DNA of 64,000 bases from Chrysomallon squamiferum (lineage: Eukaryota > Mollusca > Gastropoda > Neomphalida > Peltospiridae), in assembly GCA_012295275.1 (NCBI GenBank), contig CM022672.1:27416930-27480929 (forward strand), written 5' to 3'. Each line of letters starts with the position of its first letter. Positions within the stretch are counted from its first letter, which is position 1. The notes under the pieces are model-generated. The model made no database searches. It was not told where the DNA came from and was given only the letters and a program-made list of their open reading frames with translations. Position numbers and translations under genes: made by a program. Below are positions 24,861 through 45,348 of the stretch, one piece after another.

Positions 24861-26202
24861 CACACGTTTCACATGGGTCAAAATATAATAGTGTTACAAT
24901 TAATCAGAAATACAATTTGTTTATAAAATGATATTTTAGAATATTGCGTATAGTATTAAAAATATAGATGCAATAAACTCCAACGATTACTGTCAATAAA
25001 TTATATTATTTTTTTATTGTTGTGGTTGTTGTTTAATGTTAATTAATCGCTGTCTCTTAATAAATCAATCAATCAATTAGTCAGTTATGAACCTATCAAT
25101 TAATCAATTAAAAAGAAAACAAATCAAGAAATTTAGAACTGAAACTACAACAAGAGAAAGATTAATATTTATAGAAATGCGTAAAAGCTTTAGATGAATT
25201 CCATTTTATATAACTCCCTTGCCATTGAACGTGAAAGTAGTTTAGCTTAGAAACACAGAAACCGTCACAATGTAATTTCACATCATGAACTGTTTAGCAA
25301 CTGAAGTAAACACAACTGAAAAACATAGATTAAAAATTATGGATACTATGTCTCTCAAATAACTGATCGCGCATATTGCACACTTTATTAAAAATGTAAT
25401 TGTATATATTGATGTATCACAATAAGATATATTCTACTTTGTGAGTTTACAGTTTCTGCCAGTAACAATTGTACAAACTGTGTAAATAATGCAATAATTA
25501 AAAAGAGATTTTAAAATTTAAACAACCATAATAATTTTTAGACATCTTATTACTTCAGTTGGTCTATGTGAACGTTTCATCTTTTTTTCGTTTTTCTTTT
25601 CTTTTTTTCTTTTTCTTTTTTTTTTAGATTGTAAATAATAAAACGAATTCTGATCACAAATGTTTTAAAATCGCATTTCGTCAGCGTCATCGTTCCCCGG
25701 TCATACATGTTCACCCAGTACGTGAAATCTAATGTTTCCAGTTCGTATCTAGAAGTTATTGCCTCTAACATGGTCTTTGTTGAATACCACTCTGCGAACT
25801 TAATAAACCAGGACGCGATAAGTAAATCAGTTTTAAAAGGGTGCTTCATTTGATGACATTAATAATGACCGTTACATTCATGTCGTTACATTCAAAAATA
25901 CGTTCCAGCTGCAAAAATATGTCCATCAGTGTTGTTAGATGTTACAAAAATAAGTCTTTGATAGGAAATAATATAGTTTATTTAATGTTTACGTTTATCT
26001 GACACCCACCAGAATCTGAGGAGGTTTACGAAAGAATGCTATAACGGTACGTTAGTAAAACTACTAAAACATTTTCTCTTTAATAAAGTAGCATAATGAT
26101 AAGGTTTTTTGGAGGGGTGGCGTTTCAATAATTTTTTACCGATATAAGTATATATATAAAATAAAAAAACTTTATTTTATTTTTATTTCATATTATTATT
26201 AA

Positions 26203-26234
<32 letters not shown>

Positions 26235-27950
26235 TTTCAAAGTTTCTGACTTACATGTAAAGCGTAGTGTATGAGTAGAATAGACTAAATCTATTAGCAG
26301 TCTCTTGAATCTATTTTTTACCTACAAGTTTATAGGTATGTGCTAATGATAACGCTATATCCGATGGGTGTGTATAAGTATGTCATTATTATGTCAACAG
26401 TTATAAAAATAAAAAAATGTTCACGATCGTTGAATTGTTCGGATAAAGAGCCTATAATGAAAAATTAGACTATTTTATATACACAATTAAAATCTAATAA
26501 TACAGAGACTGCGTTTCTTTAGATATTTTTATTATAATTTGTTTTAATTATTATTATTATTTTTTTTTTTAATGACATTTTCTTTGCATATTATAAGTGT
26601 CGCGAGTGAGAGTCTATATGTCTGTATGTATAAATGTATGTATGAACTTTGTTATCGCTCAAACATATATTTTTAGTTGTCAGCTACAGCTGTTTGGAGT
26701 TATTTAATGCTAATATCAGTGCACGAACTGTTCTGAAATAATGTAATATTTCGCTTAATATGATCGCTATATGTCAAACAAATGATCGATACAACATAAA
26801 ATTCATATGCTTAGACCAATTAGCGAAGCAAACTACATCCCTCATTAGTTACATATCAAATCACCACGGTCAGATTTCAAAACAGTGCTGTAAAGCTTGT
26901 CATAATCCAAAGAAAATCGCATCAGCCGCTTCAGTAAACTAATCCTGTCAATGCAGTCTTACCAAAATAACAATGACACCAATCTGCTGAAGCAAATCAG
27001 TATTTTGTGTAAGTTTAAATATAATCAGGCTATGTGTGATACAGATTAGCGAGGGAAATGATGGAGTCTATAAACTTCACCTGTAGTTTCGAACACTTTC
27101 TGAAAAATATTTCTACAAGATGTTGCCACGGACGTTAACTCGCTATATTTTAAATATAAAAGTTTGATGGAAGGTGACTTACGCTTTTCAGCGGGAAATG
27201 TGAATCATGTTTTCCAATAAACACAATGTCATCACAGGAAACTGGGTAACTATTTCGTGTTTTAGGTATTACTCTCAAACGTACGTACACAAACAATACA
27301 CACACACATACACGCAAATACGCAAGCACACACAGAAACATACACATGCGCACAGATCACATTGCATACACAAGCTCTTTTTTAATATTATTCAGATATG
27401 GACGAGTGTGTGTCTTTTTACGTATGTGTATGGAATTGCGAGTCAATAAATAGCAAATGTTTTTTTTTTTTAAACAATCATTTTACAGTATATAACTCTA
27501 AACTGGTAATTTTAAATAGAGATATTTAAAAAATAGGCTTTTACAAGTATAAAAATATGATCTATTTCACAAAATTAAATTTTTATTAAATATGAATATA
27601 AATTCTTAAAACGACATATATTAACTTCATCAGTTACTTAATTTGCAATTTTTAAATATATATATTATCATTATTATTACATTATTATCAGTTTTTTTAA
27701 GTTTGCAAATTGATCCTGCATGAAATAACATTATTATTAATACTGTCGTTGGGACTCAAATATAATCTTGTAGTTGGCAAGGTTTTTTTTTTTTCTTTTT
27801 CTTTCTTTTTTTTTTTTTTTTTTTGTTTTTGTTTTTGTTCTTTGTTTTGTTTGTCTTTCTTATTTTCTATCTATTTTATTTAAAATGAAAACATAATAAA
27901 AATTAAACAGTTAAATCGCTTCAGTATTATTGTATCTGAAAATAATGTGA
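24861..27950. other. Intergenic DNA, no recognised gene
   Basis: Mostly AT-rich sequence with ATT repeats near 26196-26232, CA-rich DNA at 27295-27355 and T-rich runs at 27783-27845. Between 26580 and 27280 the base composition is more even, but no conserved coding sequence was recognised on either strand. Confidence 0.5.
25577..25849 (-). CDS. Unrecognised short open frame, 90 codons
   Basis: I do not recognise this. The first 75 residues have mixed composition (ASWFIKFAEWYSTKTMLEAI and onward) and use CG-containing codons unlike the flanking AT-rich DNA. The last 15 are a Lys/Glu run encoded by a T-rich tract on the + strand and look fortuitous. There is no splice context or family motif. 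It could be a relic of a mobile-element protein or chance. Confidence 0.15.
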   Translation of the reverse strand: MKHPFKTDLLIASWFIKFAEWYSTKTMLEAITSRYELETLDFTYWVNMYDRGTMTLTKCDFKTFVIRIRFIIYNLKKKEKEKKKRKTKKR

Positions 27951-27959
27951 ATAATAGAT

Positions 27960-28530
27960 GTGGTATTAGAAGCAGTAGTAGGAGTAGAAACAATAGCTGT
28001 AGTAGTAGCAGTAGTAGGAGTAGAAACAATAGCTGTAGTAGGAGCAGTAGTAGGAGCAGTAGTAGGAGTAGAAACAATAGCTGTAGTAGTAGCAGCAGTA
28101 GGAGTAGAAACAATAGCTGTAGTAGTAGCAGCAGTAGGAGTAGAAACAATAGCTGTAGTAGGAGCAGTAGTAGGAGTAGAAACAATAGCTGTAGTAGGAG
28201 CAGTAGTAGGAGTAGAAACATAGCTGTAGTAGGAGCAGCAGTAGGAGTAGAAAACAATAGCTGTAGTAGGAGCAGTAGTAGGAGTAGAAACAATAGCTGT
28301 AGTAGGAGCAGTAGTAGGAGTAGAAACAATAGCTGTAGTAGGAGCAGTAGTAGGAGTAGAAACAATAGCTGTAGTAGTAGCAGTAGTAGGAGTAGAAACA
28401 ATAGCTGTAGTAGTAGCAGCAGTAGGAGTAGAAACAATAGCTGTAGTAGTAGCAGCAGTAGGAGTAGAAACAATAGCTGTAGTAGTAGTAGTAGTAGTAG
28501 TAGTAGAATAGAAACAATAGCTGTAGTAAT
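27960..28530. repeat. 36-bp minisatellite, about 15 copies
   Basis: The unit is AACAATAGCTGTAGTAGGAG plus CAGTAGTAGGAGTAGA, with positions alternating between GTAGGAGCA and GTAGTAGCA. One unit near 28035 carries an extra 12 bases. Because the period is a multiple of three and the unit lacks stops in most frames, open frames of about 200 codons appear on both strands. They are repeat artefacts unless proved otherwise. Confidence 0.9.
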
Positions 28531-28790
28531 AGCAGCAGTAGTAATGATAAAACAATAGCTGTAGTAGTAGCAGTAGTAGTAGTAATAATAGGAATAGTGG
28601 TAGTCGTTGTAAACAATAGCTGTAGTAGTAGGAGTAGTGGTAATCGAGTCATAATAGTAGTAATAGTAGTAGCAATAGCTGTAGTAGGAGCAGTAGTAGT
28701 AGTAGTAACAGTAATATTAGCAGCTACAGCAGCTGTACTATCAGTAATAGTAGTTATACTAGCAGTACTAGTAATACTGTATGCTGGAAG
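28531..28790. repeat. Degenerate GTA-triplet tract after the minisatellite
   Basis: Imperfect GTA/GCA/ATA triplets continue from the 36-bp array, fading towards 28790. This tract is probably the seed from which the minisatellite grew. Confidence 0.8.
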
Positions 28791-28830
28791 TATGATAAAA
28801 GTACTACTATACATCCAATACAATTTATTT

Positions 28831-30600
28831 GTTTACATCGGAAAGAATTAAACTAAAATTACAAATACATTTTGAAAGTACCTAAGAATATGTGTTTCTT
28901 CCTTCCACCTTTCTTTTTTAATTTTCATTTCCCATTGTCATCATACATCGGAATAGCTGCAAATAGCTGGAAGTTACGATCTCTTCAACAATTTCTCGTG
29001 ACCGATCTTCGTTTTCTTCTTCTTTTTTATCCAGTAATCCATAATTAAGATAAGTGATTATTTTCCAAAGAAGGCAAACAATGACTTTGAATCTGTTATG
29101 TTGGTCGTAATAAGTAAGCTGGTGTTTCTTTTAAAACCACCGACACCTAGAGAAATTTACAAGCTATTTTCGTAATTATAATACGCACCGAAGTAAATTT
29201 TTGGATTAAAAAAGAAAAAGAAGCAGAAGCAGAAGAAAAGATATTTAATTACATGCAATAATGTTGTAGGTTCTTTTAATTTAAACCGAAAACATTTAAT
29301 TGTAACCCTCCACTAATTGTACATTACCTGCGGTATGGAATATCGTACTAATGACAGTTCAAAATGTCCATAATTATATATATGTGCATGTATATATATG
29401 AGTATGTGTGCGTGTTTTCTGAAATTCAAATCGTCTTGTTTGCTACAAGCTCATCGTTGAGAACCACTCTGCTAAACCCTTCTTTTAAAACTACATTGCC
29501 GTCATCACCTCTCAAGTGAGAGTGGGCCGGAGTAGAACGAAAGTCGGTTGTTTTTGTTAACAGAAAGTCGTCTGTTCAGTAATGTTTTGCTTCGCAGGTA
29601 AGGAAAGAGAGTCTGGTGTTGTGTATTTTTGATTGAGAAAGTATTACTGTCGTTGTCATCGATTGCAAGACAAACACAAGCTGAGATAATGATGATGGGG
29701 AATAAGACAGTGATGTGTCCGGTCAGACTGCGGTTACCTAACAGTCTCAGTAAATTCCTGTTTAAATGGCTATTTTTTTATATTATATTTTAATTTTTTT
29801 ATATTATATTTTAATTTTTTTATTTTTTATTTTTTTTATTTTTTTTATTTTTTTATTATTATTATTCAAAGTTTCAAACTGAAAACAAACAAATAAATTA
29901 AAAATAAATTAATTAATTAATTAAAATCAAACAGAATAAAATAAAATAAATACATGACATGCAAGGTGAAAAATATATTTATATAATAACTAATTAGTAA
30001 AATCGATCAGTTTTGCTTGTAGTGCTGATAAAATAATTATATATATATATATATATAATTTTTTTTTTTTTTTTTTTTTATTATTATTATTATTTTTGTT
30101 TTAAAGTACCTAAGCACATTTACTGAAAGAGATATGTTGTTTTGTTTTTCTTTTTGTATTACTTTGTTTCTTCTTCTTTTTCTTCGTTGTTTTTGTTTTT
30201 ATATCCCAAGTTACAAACTTGTATGTTTTAACATATCAGTGTAAAAGATACATTTATTAACATCTCCTTTCTTTACACAAACATTTGCATAAAAACGTTT
30301 TATTTCAAAGACTGTTTTTCTACATGTTTATTGCTGTCACTAAGCTGTCAATGTTCTGCATCCGTTCGGTCCAAATCTTCCATTAATAAACCAACCAGAT
30401 TGCGTTGCGACACTAAACTTTGATGTCGGCGGATTTACGTAACATTCGAAAACACGATACTGGTAGATACTTGCCAAAACACGCTGTCCAAACGAGTGCT
30501 TACCTGTCTACGACGTATTTTACAATCTACCAGCCCGCAGGAATTAACACTTCCTACAATAAACGTTTAGATAATAATTAATCCCGCAGGCCGTTGTAAT
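28831..30600. other. Upstream flank of CDC25 copy A
   Basis: Contains T/A-rich runs (29775-29870 and 30060-30095) and more complex DNA at 29430-29760 and 30340-30600. A strong donor-like CAG|GTAAGG at 29595-29600 could end a 5' UTR exon of CDC25 copy A. A splice from there to 31246 would make a small upstream open frame. No protein-coding exon is recognised. Confidence 0.4.
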
Positions 30601-31245
30601 TTAATCACTTGAAAGTATTGCATTGTTCGCGACAACTGGCCAATTCTTTTTTGTGTGGAGGAAGGAAACGATTGGGGTTACTTATGGGTTTCTGCAATTG
30701 AAAGAAGGAGGAGCTTAATAGTCATTTAATTTATCATGTGATAATCAGAGCTTTCCCAACAGTTTGTGGCCAAACAGTGAAAAAGGCCAAGAGTGGACGC
30801 TGTTTCTTCATTCAGCAAACTACCAGCGCTTTAAGCAGAGCTAAAGTCTAGAAGAAGACACACACACATTTTTTTATTTCTACGCCGAGTTGAAGAAAGG
30901 ATTACTGGAGTGTCAATGCTATACTATACAAGTACGGCTTGTATTTAGAAAAGTAAAACTTACATGTTTTGACATGAAAGGATTTATGTGTACAACATTT
31001 GGAGAACTATGTGAAAAAGCCGATGTAAATAACAAACATCAGTAAATAGTGATGCAAAGTTAATTTAATATTAATAAACTGGTACAGAGTTTATTTTATT
31101 ATTATTATTATTCCTCTTTCCCTCATTTGAATTAATTTCTAATTTTTGTTTATCCTAACATTTTTATATTTTCTGTCATTTTATATTCTTTTGTATGTAT
31201 GCATGTAATAAATATATAACTTTATTTTGTTCTCAATTTTCGCAG
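30600..31245 (+). promoter_or_regulatory. Candidate promoter and leader of CDC25 copy A
   Basis: Two CCAAT boxes in opposite orientation lie close together: CCAAT at 30640-30644 and ATTGG at 30671-30675. A CTTGAA word, a variant of the cell-cycle CHR element, lies near 30609. Vertebrate CDC25 promoters use CCAAT and CHR elements for G2/M timing; applying that here is inference. The first coding exon follows an acceptor at 31245. Confidence 0.35.
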
Positions 31246-31266
31246 CTAAATCTTTTGGAGGAAAAC

Positions 31267-32680
31267 ATGCAAAATCTAGTTTTTGATAGTCCCGGTGGTT
31301 TGATGACGTCATCACCACGAAGTTCTAGTCCAGCTGCTCTTTCACTGTTACAGCTTGAAGACGAGATGTCACGTGACAGTGGATTCGGTTCTCCAGATTG
31401 TGTATTTCAAAAGGTAGGTAAAAAAAACTGGTTCGTGTCATTTTAAGTTTAATACTGAGAGATAAAGAATAAACCTTCACAGATATCTTTTCTCTCTCTC
31501 AGGCTTTAAATCGTAAGTTTTTATTTATTTTGACGTGTTCCTGTTACTGACTGCTACGTTATCTACATACAAAACGAAGTAGTTATATTCTAACGAAAAT
31601 TAACTATGTTACGATGGTTATTTTAGGATGAATCAATTTGGTTTCTTATTTCTTATTTTTATTCATTTATTTATTTATTATATAAAATAATAAACATTTT
31701 ATTATTTTTATTATTAATATTATATTTTAAAATAAATTATTTATAAAGAATATTTTTACTTTATGTTATTATTCTTCCAGTTATAACTGGTGTACATAAC
31801 GAGTTCTTGGTAATTGTACTGTTTGTTTTGACAGATGTATGCTAGAACAGGAATACCCGTGTGAGTTGTTATTTGTTTAACAGGGGTTGTTACTTGTCAG
31901 ATACAATGAATATTTAAAGAACTTTTAAAGATTTATAAGTGGTGATATTTTCATGTGGCTTGTAAAACATTTTTGAATATCAGAGAGAAAGAAAGAAAGT
32001 TACTTCATAATACAGTCAGATTCGTTAGCTTGAAATCTCTGAATGAAAATGGAAATAAAATAACTAAATAAGGATAATTATGTTTTGAAATACACATTCG
32101 TGTGACACAAACCAGACATCTACAGCCAATGAAATCATTAAATATATCCTGGGTCTTCGCTACGCCTGGTCTGCCAAATGAAAGCATTGTTTATTGTTCG
32201 AGCTTATTTCACCAAGCCCATCAGTGATTATGGGATGCTAAAGGCACCCCCCTCTCCCCTCAAAAAACAAAACAAAACGAAGACAGCTCCCAATGTCTGT
32301 GAACATTAGACTACTGAAGATTTAAGATTGATGTCACGCTTCCACTTTTAGTGTACGTACAAAGTTTCTACTACGGTCCAAAGTGAAAGTGACTGGACTG
32401 AAAGTCTCCCTTCAGTCGTTAAATCTTCCGATTTGGTTGGATGCTTGGTCGGTCTGTAGGCGCGGTCTTGCCTGCTGTTATGTCACTGTGGATACAGATG
32501 CAGTTTTGTAGCAGAGTTGAAATACATCAGGCTTGTGATAAACATACTTTTTTTATAACCATGATGAATATACAGACAGTAATTATGAGGTGGCGTTGAA
32601 AACGGAATAGTAAGATCGACGATGATGGTAAATTGTGCATAGTTAATGGTATATCACTACTGCTGCTGCTACTACTACTT

Positions 32681-32754
<74 letters not shown>

Positions 32755-34382
32755 TATTATTGCTGTTCTTATTGCTGTTATTGTTGTCTAGTGACTAAAG
32801 AAATTCAAACTAAAGAAAAGAACAACGAAAAATATTAGTGTTATTTTATAAAGAGCGACAGAAAAATAAAGAGGCAGAAAACTAAAAGGTAACAGATTTT
32901 GGCCTTCTTTTAGTAAATTTAACATCTTCCTCCAACGGATATTGTTCTACAATCACTGAAACACTTTTCTTTTTCTAAAAAAAAAATACAATAACGTTAT
33001 CATTCTGTGTCTCACATTTAATGTTTTGTTTCAGGATGGCTCGGAAAACTGTGGCCAGTGTCTCAACAAGTGAGGATTCAAGAGAGAGAAAATCCTCTCG
33101 CCGCTGTTTGTTCACTGACCTCAAGTCGGCTTTCGCCTCAAAAAGATCGCATGCAGACGACGAGGATTTGGGCAGTGCGTTCAAGCGTATTCGAGTACAA
33201 GACACTCTGGATTATCAGGTAGATAGACAGATGTTATCTTTATGTTTTTGTTTATCGCTATTGTTAGTAAAATAAATATTAAGTAGTTGAGGCAAATTTT
33301 TCAGGAACATATATTTTACGGATAATTTACGGACATATACTGTTATAAGTGAATATATTTACTAGGACTATTTTTTTTTATTATTTTGTCATACTATGAC
33401 TAATCAGTACTGTTTTTGTAAAATGGCGAAACTGTATTTAGTTAAATATAATGTTACTTTGAGTTACATATAAAATTATTCAATTATTATTCGTATGAAT
33501 AGTGAATTTGTTAATTTAAAGTTTTGATCCTTATTGTAAACCTTTATCTTTTCAGTTATGTCTAAGCCCGCCTTTAAATAGTCTGCACCAATCAGAAGGT
33601 TCGACACATGACCAAGTAAAGTCAGCCGTTGACAGACTACAGAGAACAGAAAATCTCATTGGAGATGGCTCTCAGGTATAAATATCAAAATTGTTTTCCT
33701 TTCTTTTTTAAAAATTATTACTATTATTATTTTTTGGTTTAGTTTTACTTTTTGTTGTTCTTTTGTTTATTTATGTATTTATTTTATTTTATTTTATTTT
33801 ATTTTATTTTATTTTATTTTTTGTCGTTTTTATTTTTTTTATTTTTTTATTATTTTTTATCCTGTTTGTTACATAATATTATTATATAATAAATTAAATT
33901 TTGATTTTCATTTTTTTAATATCAGAACCACGTATTACCTACAACAAGTGGGAGACACCAGGATCTCAAATCTATAAGTCCACAAACAGTGAGTAATTGT
34001 TTAATATTCTTAAAATTAACATCTAAATATCGAAATCATGAAAAATCTCGAAAAATGCTAAAAATATTTAAAGTGTATATCACCAGATATTAATATTTAT
34101 TAACAGTTGATTATTTTTTCTTAATTTTATTTTCTGCAAATGTTGAGTTCATTTCATACATTTGATATTCAGGTTTACGATTTACTTCGAGGGAATTATC
34201 GTCACCTTATCAAGCATCACGATATTATCGACTGCAGATATCCGTATGAGTTCGAAGGTGGACATATACTAGTAAGTAATCTGATGTACTAAGTTTCTGA
34301 ATAATTCAGTCTCTCTCGTTCTCTTTCTTACTTTCTCTTTATCGTTCTCTCACCCCTCTCTCCTTTTCTTTGTCTCTTTTCT

Positions 34383-34415
<33 letters not shown>

Positions 34416-35126
34416 CGCTATTTCTATCTTTTTCTTTATATTTTTCTTTCTTTCTCTAACGTAAGCTCTCTCTCTCTCCCCTACCCCCTCTCTCTCCCCC
34501 AACCCATCTCTTTCTCATCAATGTATATTTAATATTTCAGGGGGCAATAAATGTGTACACAGAAGAAGGAATCCTTGAGCTTCTTGAAAATCATCATTCC
34601 GAAGGTGGAAGACATGTTCTCATCTTTCACTGTGAATATTCTTCACAGAGGGCGCCCAAACTGTAAGCAACTGCTGACTTATTTAGAAAGGTTACTTGTT
34701 AAACTGGTAATTCAGCAACTCTGTTAGTCTGTAAGGATTATACGCTTTGGGTGCATATACTATATACGAAATGACGTCACAAAAACAAAATCAGCCTCCA
34801 TAAATCATTAACATATTTTGTTATTAAAAGAGGTTTGGATCGAATAAGAATTAAAAATTAAAAAAAAAAATAAATAATAATAAGACGGACCAAAATATAT
34901 ATATATATATAACTACAGTGTATGATACCATAAATATATACTTTAATAACAAAGCACGGATACCTTGTTTTTAGAATAGTAAGCAGGTAGCAGTGGATTA
35001 TTAACGAAAGTATTAAAATAAATGTATTTAATACGTCTGGATTTTATTTTTTTATTTTATTTTATTTTATTTTATTTTATTTTATTTTATTTTATTTTGT
35101 ATTTTGTATTTTGTATTTTTTTTTGT

Positions 35127-35162
<36 letters not shown>

Positions 35163-35433
35163 TTATTTAATTATATTGTATAAGACCGCACAGCATTATA
35201 TTAACTTATTTTCTTGTTATTTTTTATTATAGGATGCGGCTACTTCGAAGTCAAGACAGAAAAGCAAACAGCGACAAATATCCGTTTTTATACTACCCAG
35301 AGATCTACTTGCTGGAAGGCGGGTACAAGGAATTCTTTGCCTGTCACAAGGTATGCTTGATATTTCTCTACTTTTTATAATATACGCGTGTTTTTATGTT
35401 GTTATCAGATAACAGCCTTACTTGTATGAAACA

Positions 35434-35472
<39 letters not shown>

Positions 35473-35848
35473 AAATCGGATAAATATCAATCCACACGCA
35501 CATAAACGCACACACACATACACAGAGAGAAATATACACATAAATAAAAACAGAAACAAACGAACTTTTATTATATATATATATATTTTATTATTATTAT
35601 TATTTTTTTTTTTTTATTAAAACAAATATGTTAATCTATGAAACTGTGTTAGTATTTTGTATAACTGATATTGTTATATATATTGTATTCAGGATTTCTG
35701 CCTTCCCCAAGCTTATCTGTCAATGCATCATGAAGATCATGCAGCAGATTTACGTCACTTCCGAGTCAAATCAAAATCGTGGACAGCCGGTGAAAACCGA
35801 GGTCGATCGAGGAGATCTTTAATTGGTCAATCTCCTTTGTTTTCCTAA
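31267..35848 (+). CDS. CDC25-type dual-specificity phosphatase, copy A, 9 coding exons
   Basis: CDC25 phosphatases remove inhibitory phosphates from the Thr-Tyr pair of cyclin-dependent kinases and so trigger S and M phase. Coding exons: 31267-31413, 31835-31860, 33035-33218, 33556-33675, 33926-33988, 34173-34271, 34541-34662, 35233-35350 and 35693-35848 (TAA), giving 344 residues. The rhodanese-like catalytic domain includes [15 protein letters not shown] (about 198-212), the active-site loop HCEYSSQR with Cys244 and Arg250, [16 protein letters not shown], and a tail [14 protein letters not shown]. An N-terminal [10 protein letters not shown] resembles the DSGF..DSP stretch of CDC25A. NLIGDGSQ and [13 protein letters not shown] match the conserved linker before the domain. 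It is shorter than human CDC25s (about 470-580) because the N-terminal regulatory region is small. The start is the first in-frame ATG after the acceptor at 31245; the frame is open slightly upstream, so a further 5' exon is possible. Confidence 0.9.
31835..31860 (+). other. 26-nt microexon of CDC25 copy A
   Basis: ATGTATGCTAGAACAGGAAT plus ACCCGT, flanked by a good acceptor (TTTTGACAG) and a consensus donor (GTGAGT). It enters at phase 0 and exits at phase 2, exactly what is needed to join the 31413 exon end to the open frame of the 33035 exon. Without it, exon 33035 would stop after 12 codons. It encodes MYARTGIP and a split Val. Confidence 0.65.
32683..32752. repeat. (ATT)n microsatellite in a CDC25 copy A intron
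   Basis: About 23 ATT units, preceded by CTG and CTA triplets. Located in the intron before exon 3. Confidence 0.9.
34300..34520. repeat. Pyrimidine-rich intron of CDC25 copy A
   Basis: The whole intron before the active-site exon is C/T-rich on the + strand. It includes a run of about 32 T at 34384-34415 and CTCTCTCTCCCC blocks. No other signal seen. Confidence 0.8.
35040..35110. repeat. (TTTTA)n tract
   Basis: Around 10 pentamer units in the intron before CDC25 copy A exon 8, followed by ATT units to about 35162. A similar TTTTA tract lies at 33781-33822. Confidence 0.85.
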
Positions 35849-36789
35849 ACACTATCTATAAGACTAAAAGATTAAAAAAAATAAGAAGAAAACCTTGCAA
35901 TTAAAAAGGAAAACATGAATGGAGTAGTAAAAAGAAAAAGAGTACATACTAGGTATTTCCAGACTTTTTTCTAAAGTGAAAGCAGTGCTATATTAAATGA
36001 ATATAATATTAATAATAGTTAATAAACTATTTGGTATAAAAAGAAAACACAACACAACAGAATAAAAATGCATTGGAAAATGATTTTCAGCGACTGATTT
36101 TCAGAAAATAATTTAAATTCGGTTGTTTTAACGTCATGACGTAATTTGGTCTCTATGCAGTTCCAGAATGGGAGAAACAAAAGAAGAAAATTTTCTTTTT
36201 AAATATTCTAAAGGCTTAAAAATTATTTTGATCCAAGTTGTCGCTACTCATTCAAGAGGACGAGTAGTCATGAATCTCATTAATTTGTCGACTATATATT
36301 TTCGGTGAAAATATTTTTGATTACGATTTCGAAACTTTAGTCTTTTTTTTTGAACGTTCAAAAAAGACGTTTCGATACGCCTGTGTTTATAATATCTGCA
36401 ATGGATATTAAAACTGAGAAGTCAAAAAAAAACAACAACAACGAAACAATCTGTAAAAAAAAAGAAAAAAAGGAGGAGAATAAGAATGAAAAACTTTTCA
36501 TAGATTATTAAGACAATAACTGACTTTTTAAAGCGGTTCGTGTTAGAAATTGCAATATGGTGGACATAGATTTATAAGTTTTGTTTCGATGGAGAATCTC
36601 TCTGACTGGTGTTGACTTGTGTTTGGTGAACTATTCCGTGGACGTACAATGCTTGGCTCATCTTCATTTGTATCTCTCCCAGACCAACGTCTGGACTGCT
36701 ACCAGTGCAATACAAAACAAAACAAGAAAAACTGGCTGTGATAACATTTCTTGTAACATGTCATTTTAATTTTTGTAATTTTAATTTTA

Positions 36790-36840
<51 letters not shown>

Positions 36841-37010
36841 AAATATCTTATTCTACTCTATCTCTACTTTTTTCCTTCTTTGACTATCATTTCCTCTTTT
36901 CTTTTCTCTTTTCTGTTCTCTTTTCTGTTCTCTCTCTTTTCCTGTAATTTCCTTCCTTTGTGTACAGTTGTAAATTACAGACATGTGGTAAATAAAATAT
37001 TTAAATAAAT
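35849..37010 (+). other. Presumed 3' UTR of CDC25 copy A
   Basis: About 1.1 kb after the stop, with an (ATT)n tract at 36788-36839. It ends near AATAAA at 36991-36996, the clearest polyadenylation hexamer downstream. Short open frames at 36581-36947 have no recognisable content. Confidence 0.4.
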
Positions 37011-44729
<7,719 letters not shown>

Positions 44730-45050
44730 TTAGAAACGTAAGGATCTCATCATCGTCTTTCTCTTTTCACCCGCTGTCCATGACTTAGCTTTCTGGCGGA
44801 AATGACGTAAGTCGGATGAATGGTCTTTGTGCAACATGGGAGTGTACATCTTTGGTTCACACAGCTCCTGAAATATATTAACATATGAAAGAAATAATTT
44901 CACCTTCGCCATTAAGTGTTTTATTTAAATATACGTATTAGCACTCAGCAACAACACTATAATAAAATAGGCATTCGCAAAAAGACACGTATTGATAAAA
45001 TAGATTTTAAACTATCGATGACAAGAAGAGAAATGAAATCATTTATATTA

Positions 45051-45108
<58 letters not shown>

Positions 45109-45309
45109 ACAACGTACCTCAGCTTGCTCATAGAAAATGTTATATCCTCCTTCCAAAAGATATATTTCAGGGAAGAAAAGGTAGGGGTATCGATCACTGT
45201 TCTTGGCACGATCAAGACTTCGAAGATGCCTCATCCTATAAAACAGATAAAACATAAAAAATATTTATTTAAATATTTAACTTTCCTGGTCAGCAATTTC
45301 TTTTACTAA

Positions 45310-45348
<39 letters not shown>

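Noticed and set aside
27880-28823. Open frames of 87 to 285 codons on both strands (Leu-rich, Tyr/Ser-rich, Asn-Ser-Arg-rich)
   Set aside because: They all come from the 36-bp array and GTA triplets; openness in many frames at once is expected from the period and not evidence of coding.
31414-31417. Alternative donor GTAG|GTAAAA four bases after CDC25 copy A exon 1, joining directly to exon 3
   Set aside because: It keeps a frame open, but that frame gives unfamiliar protein; the frame reached through the microexon gives CDC25-like KRSH and basic motifs.
35628-35822. 64-codon + frame over the last CDC25 copy A exon
   Set aside because: Out of frame with the CDC25 tail; the correct frame starts at 35693 and stops at 35848.
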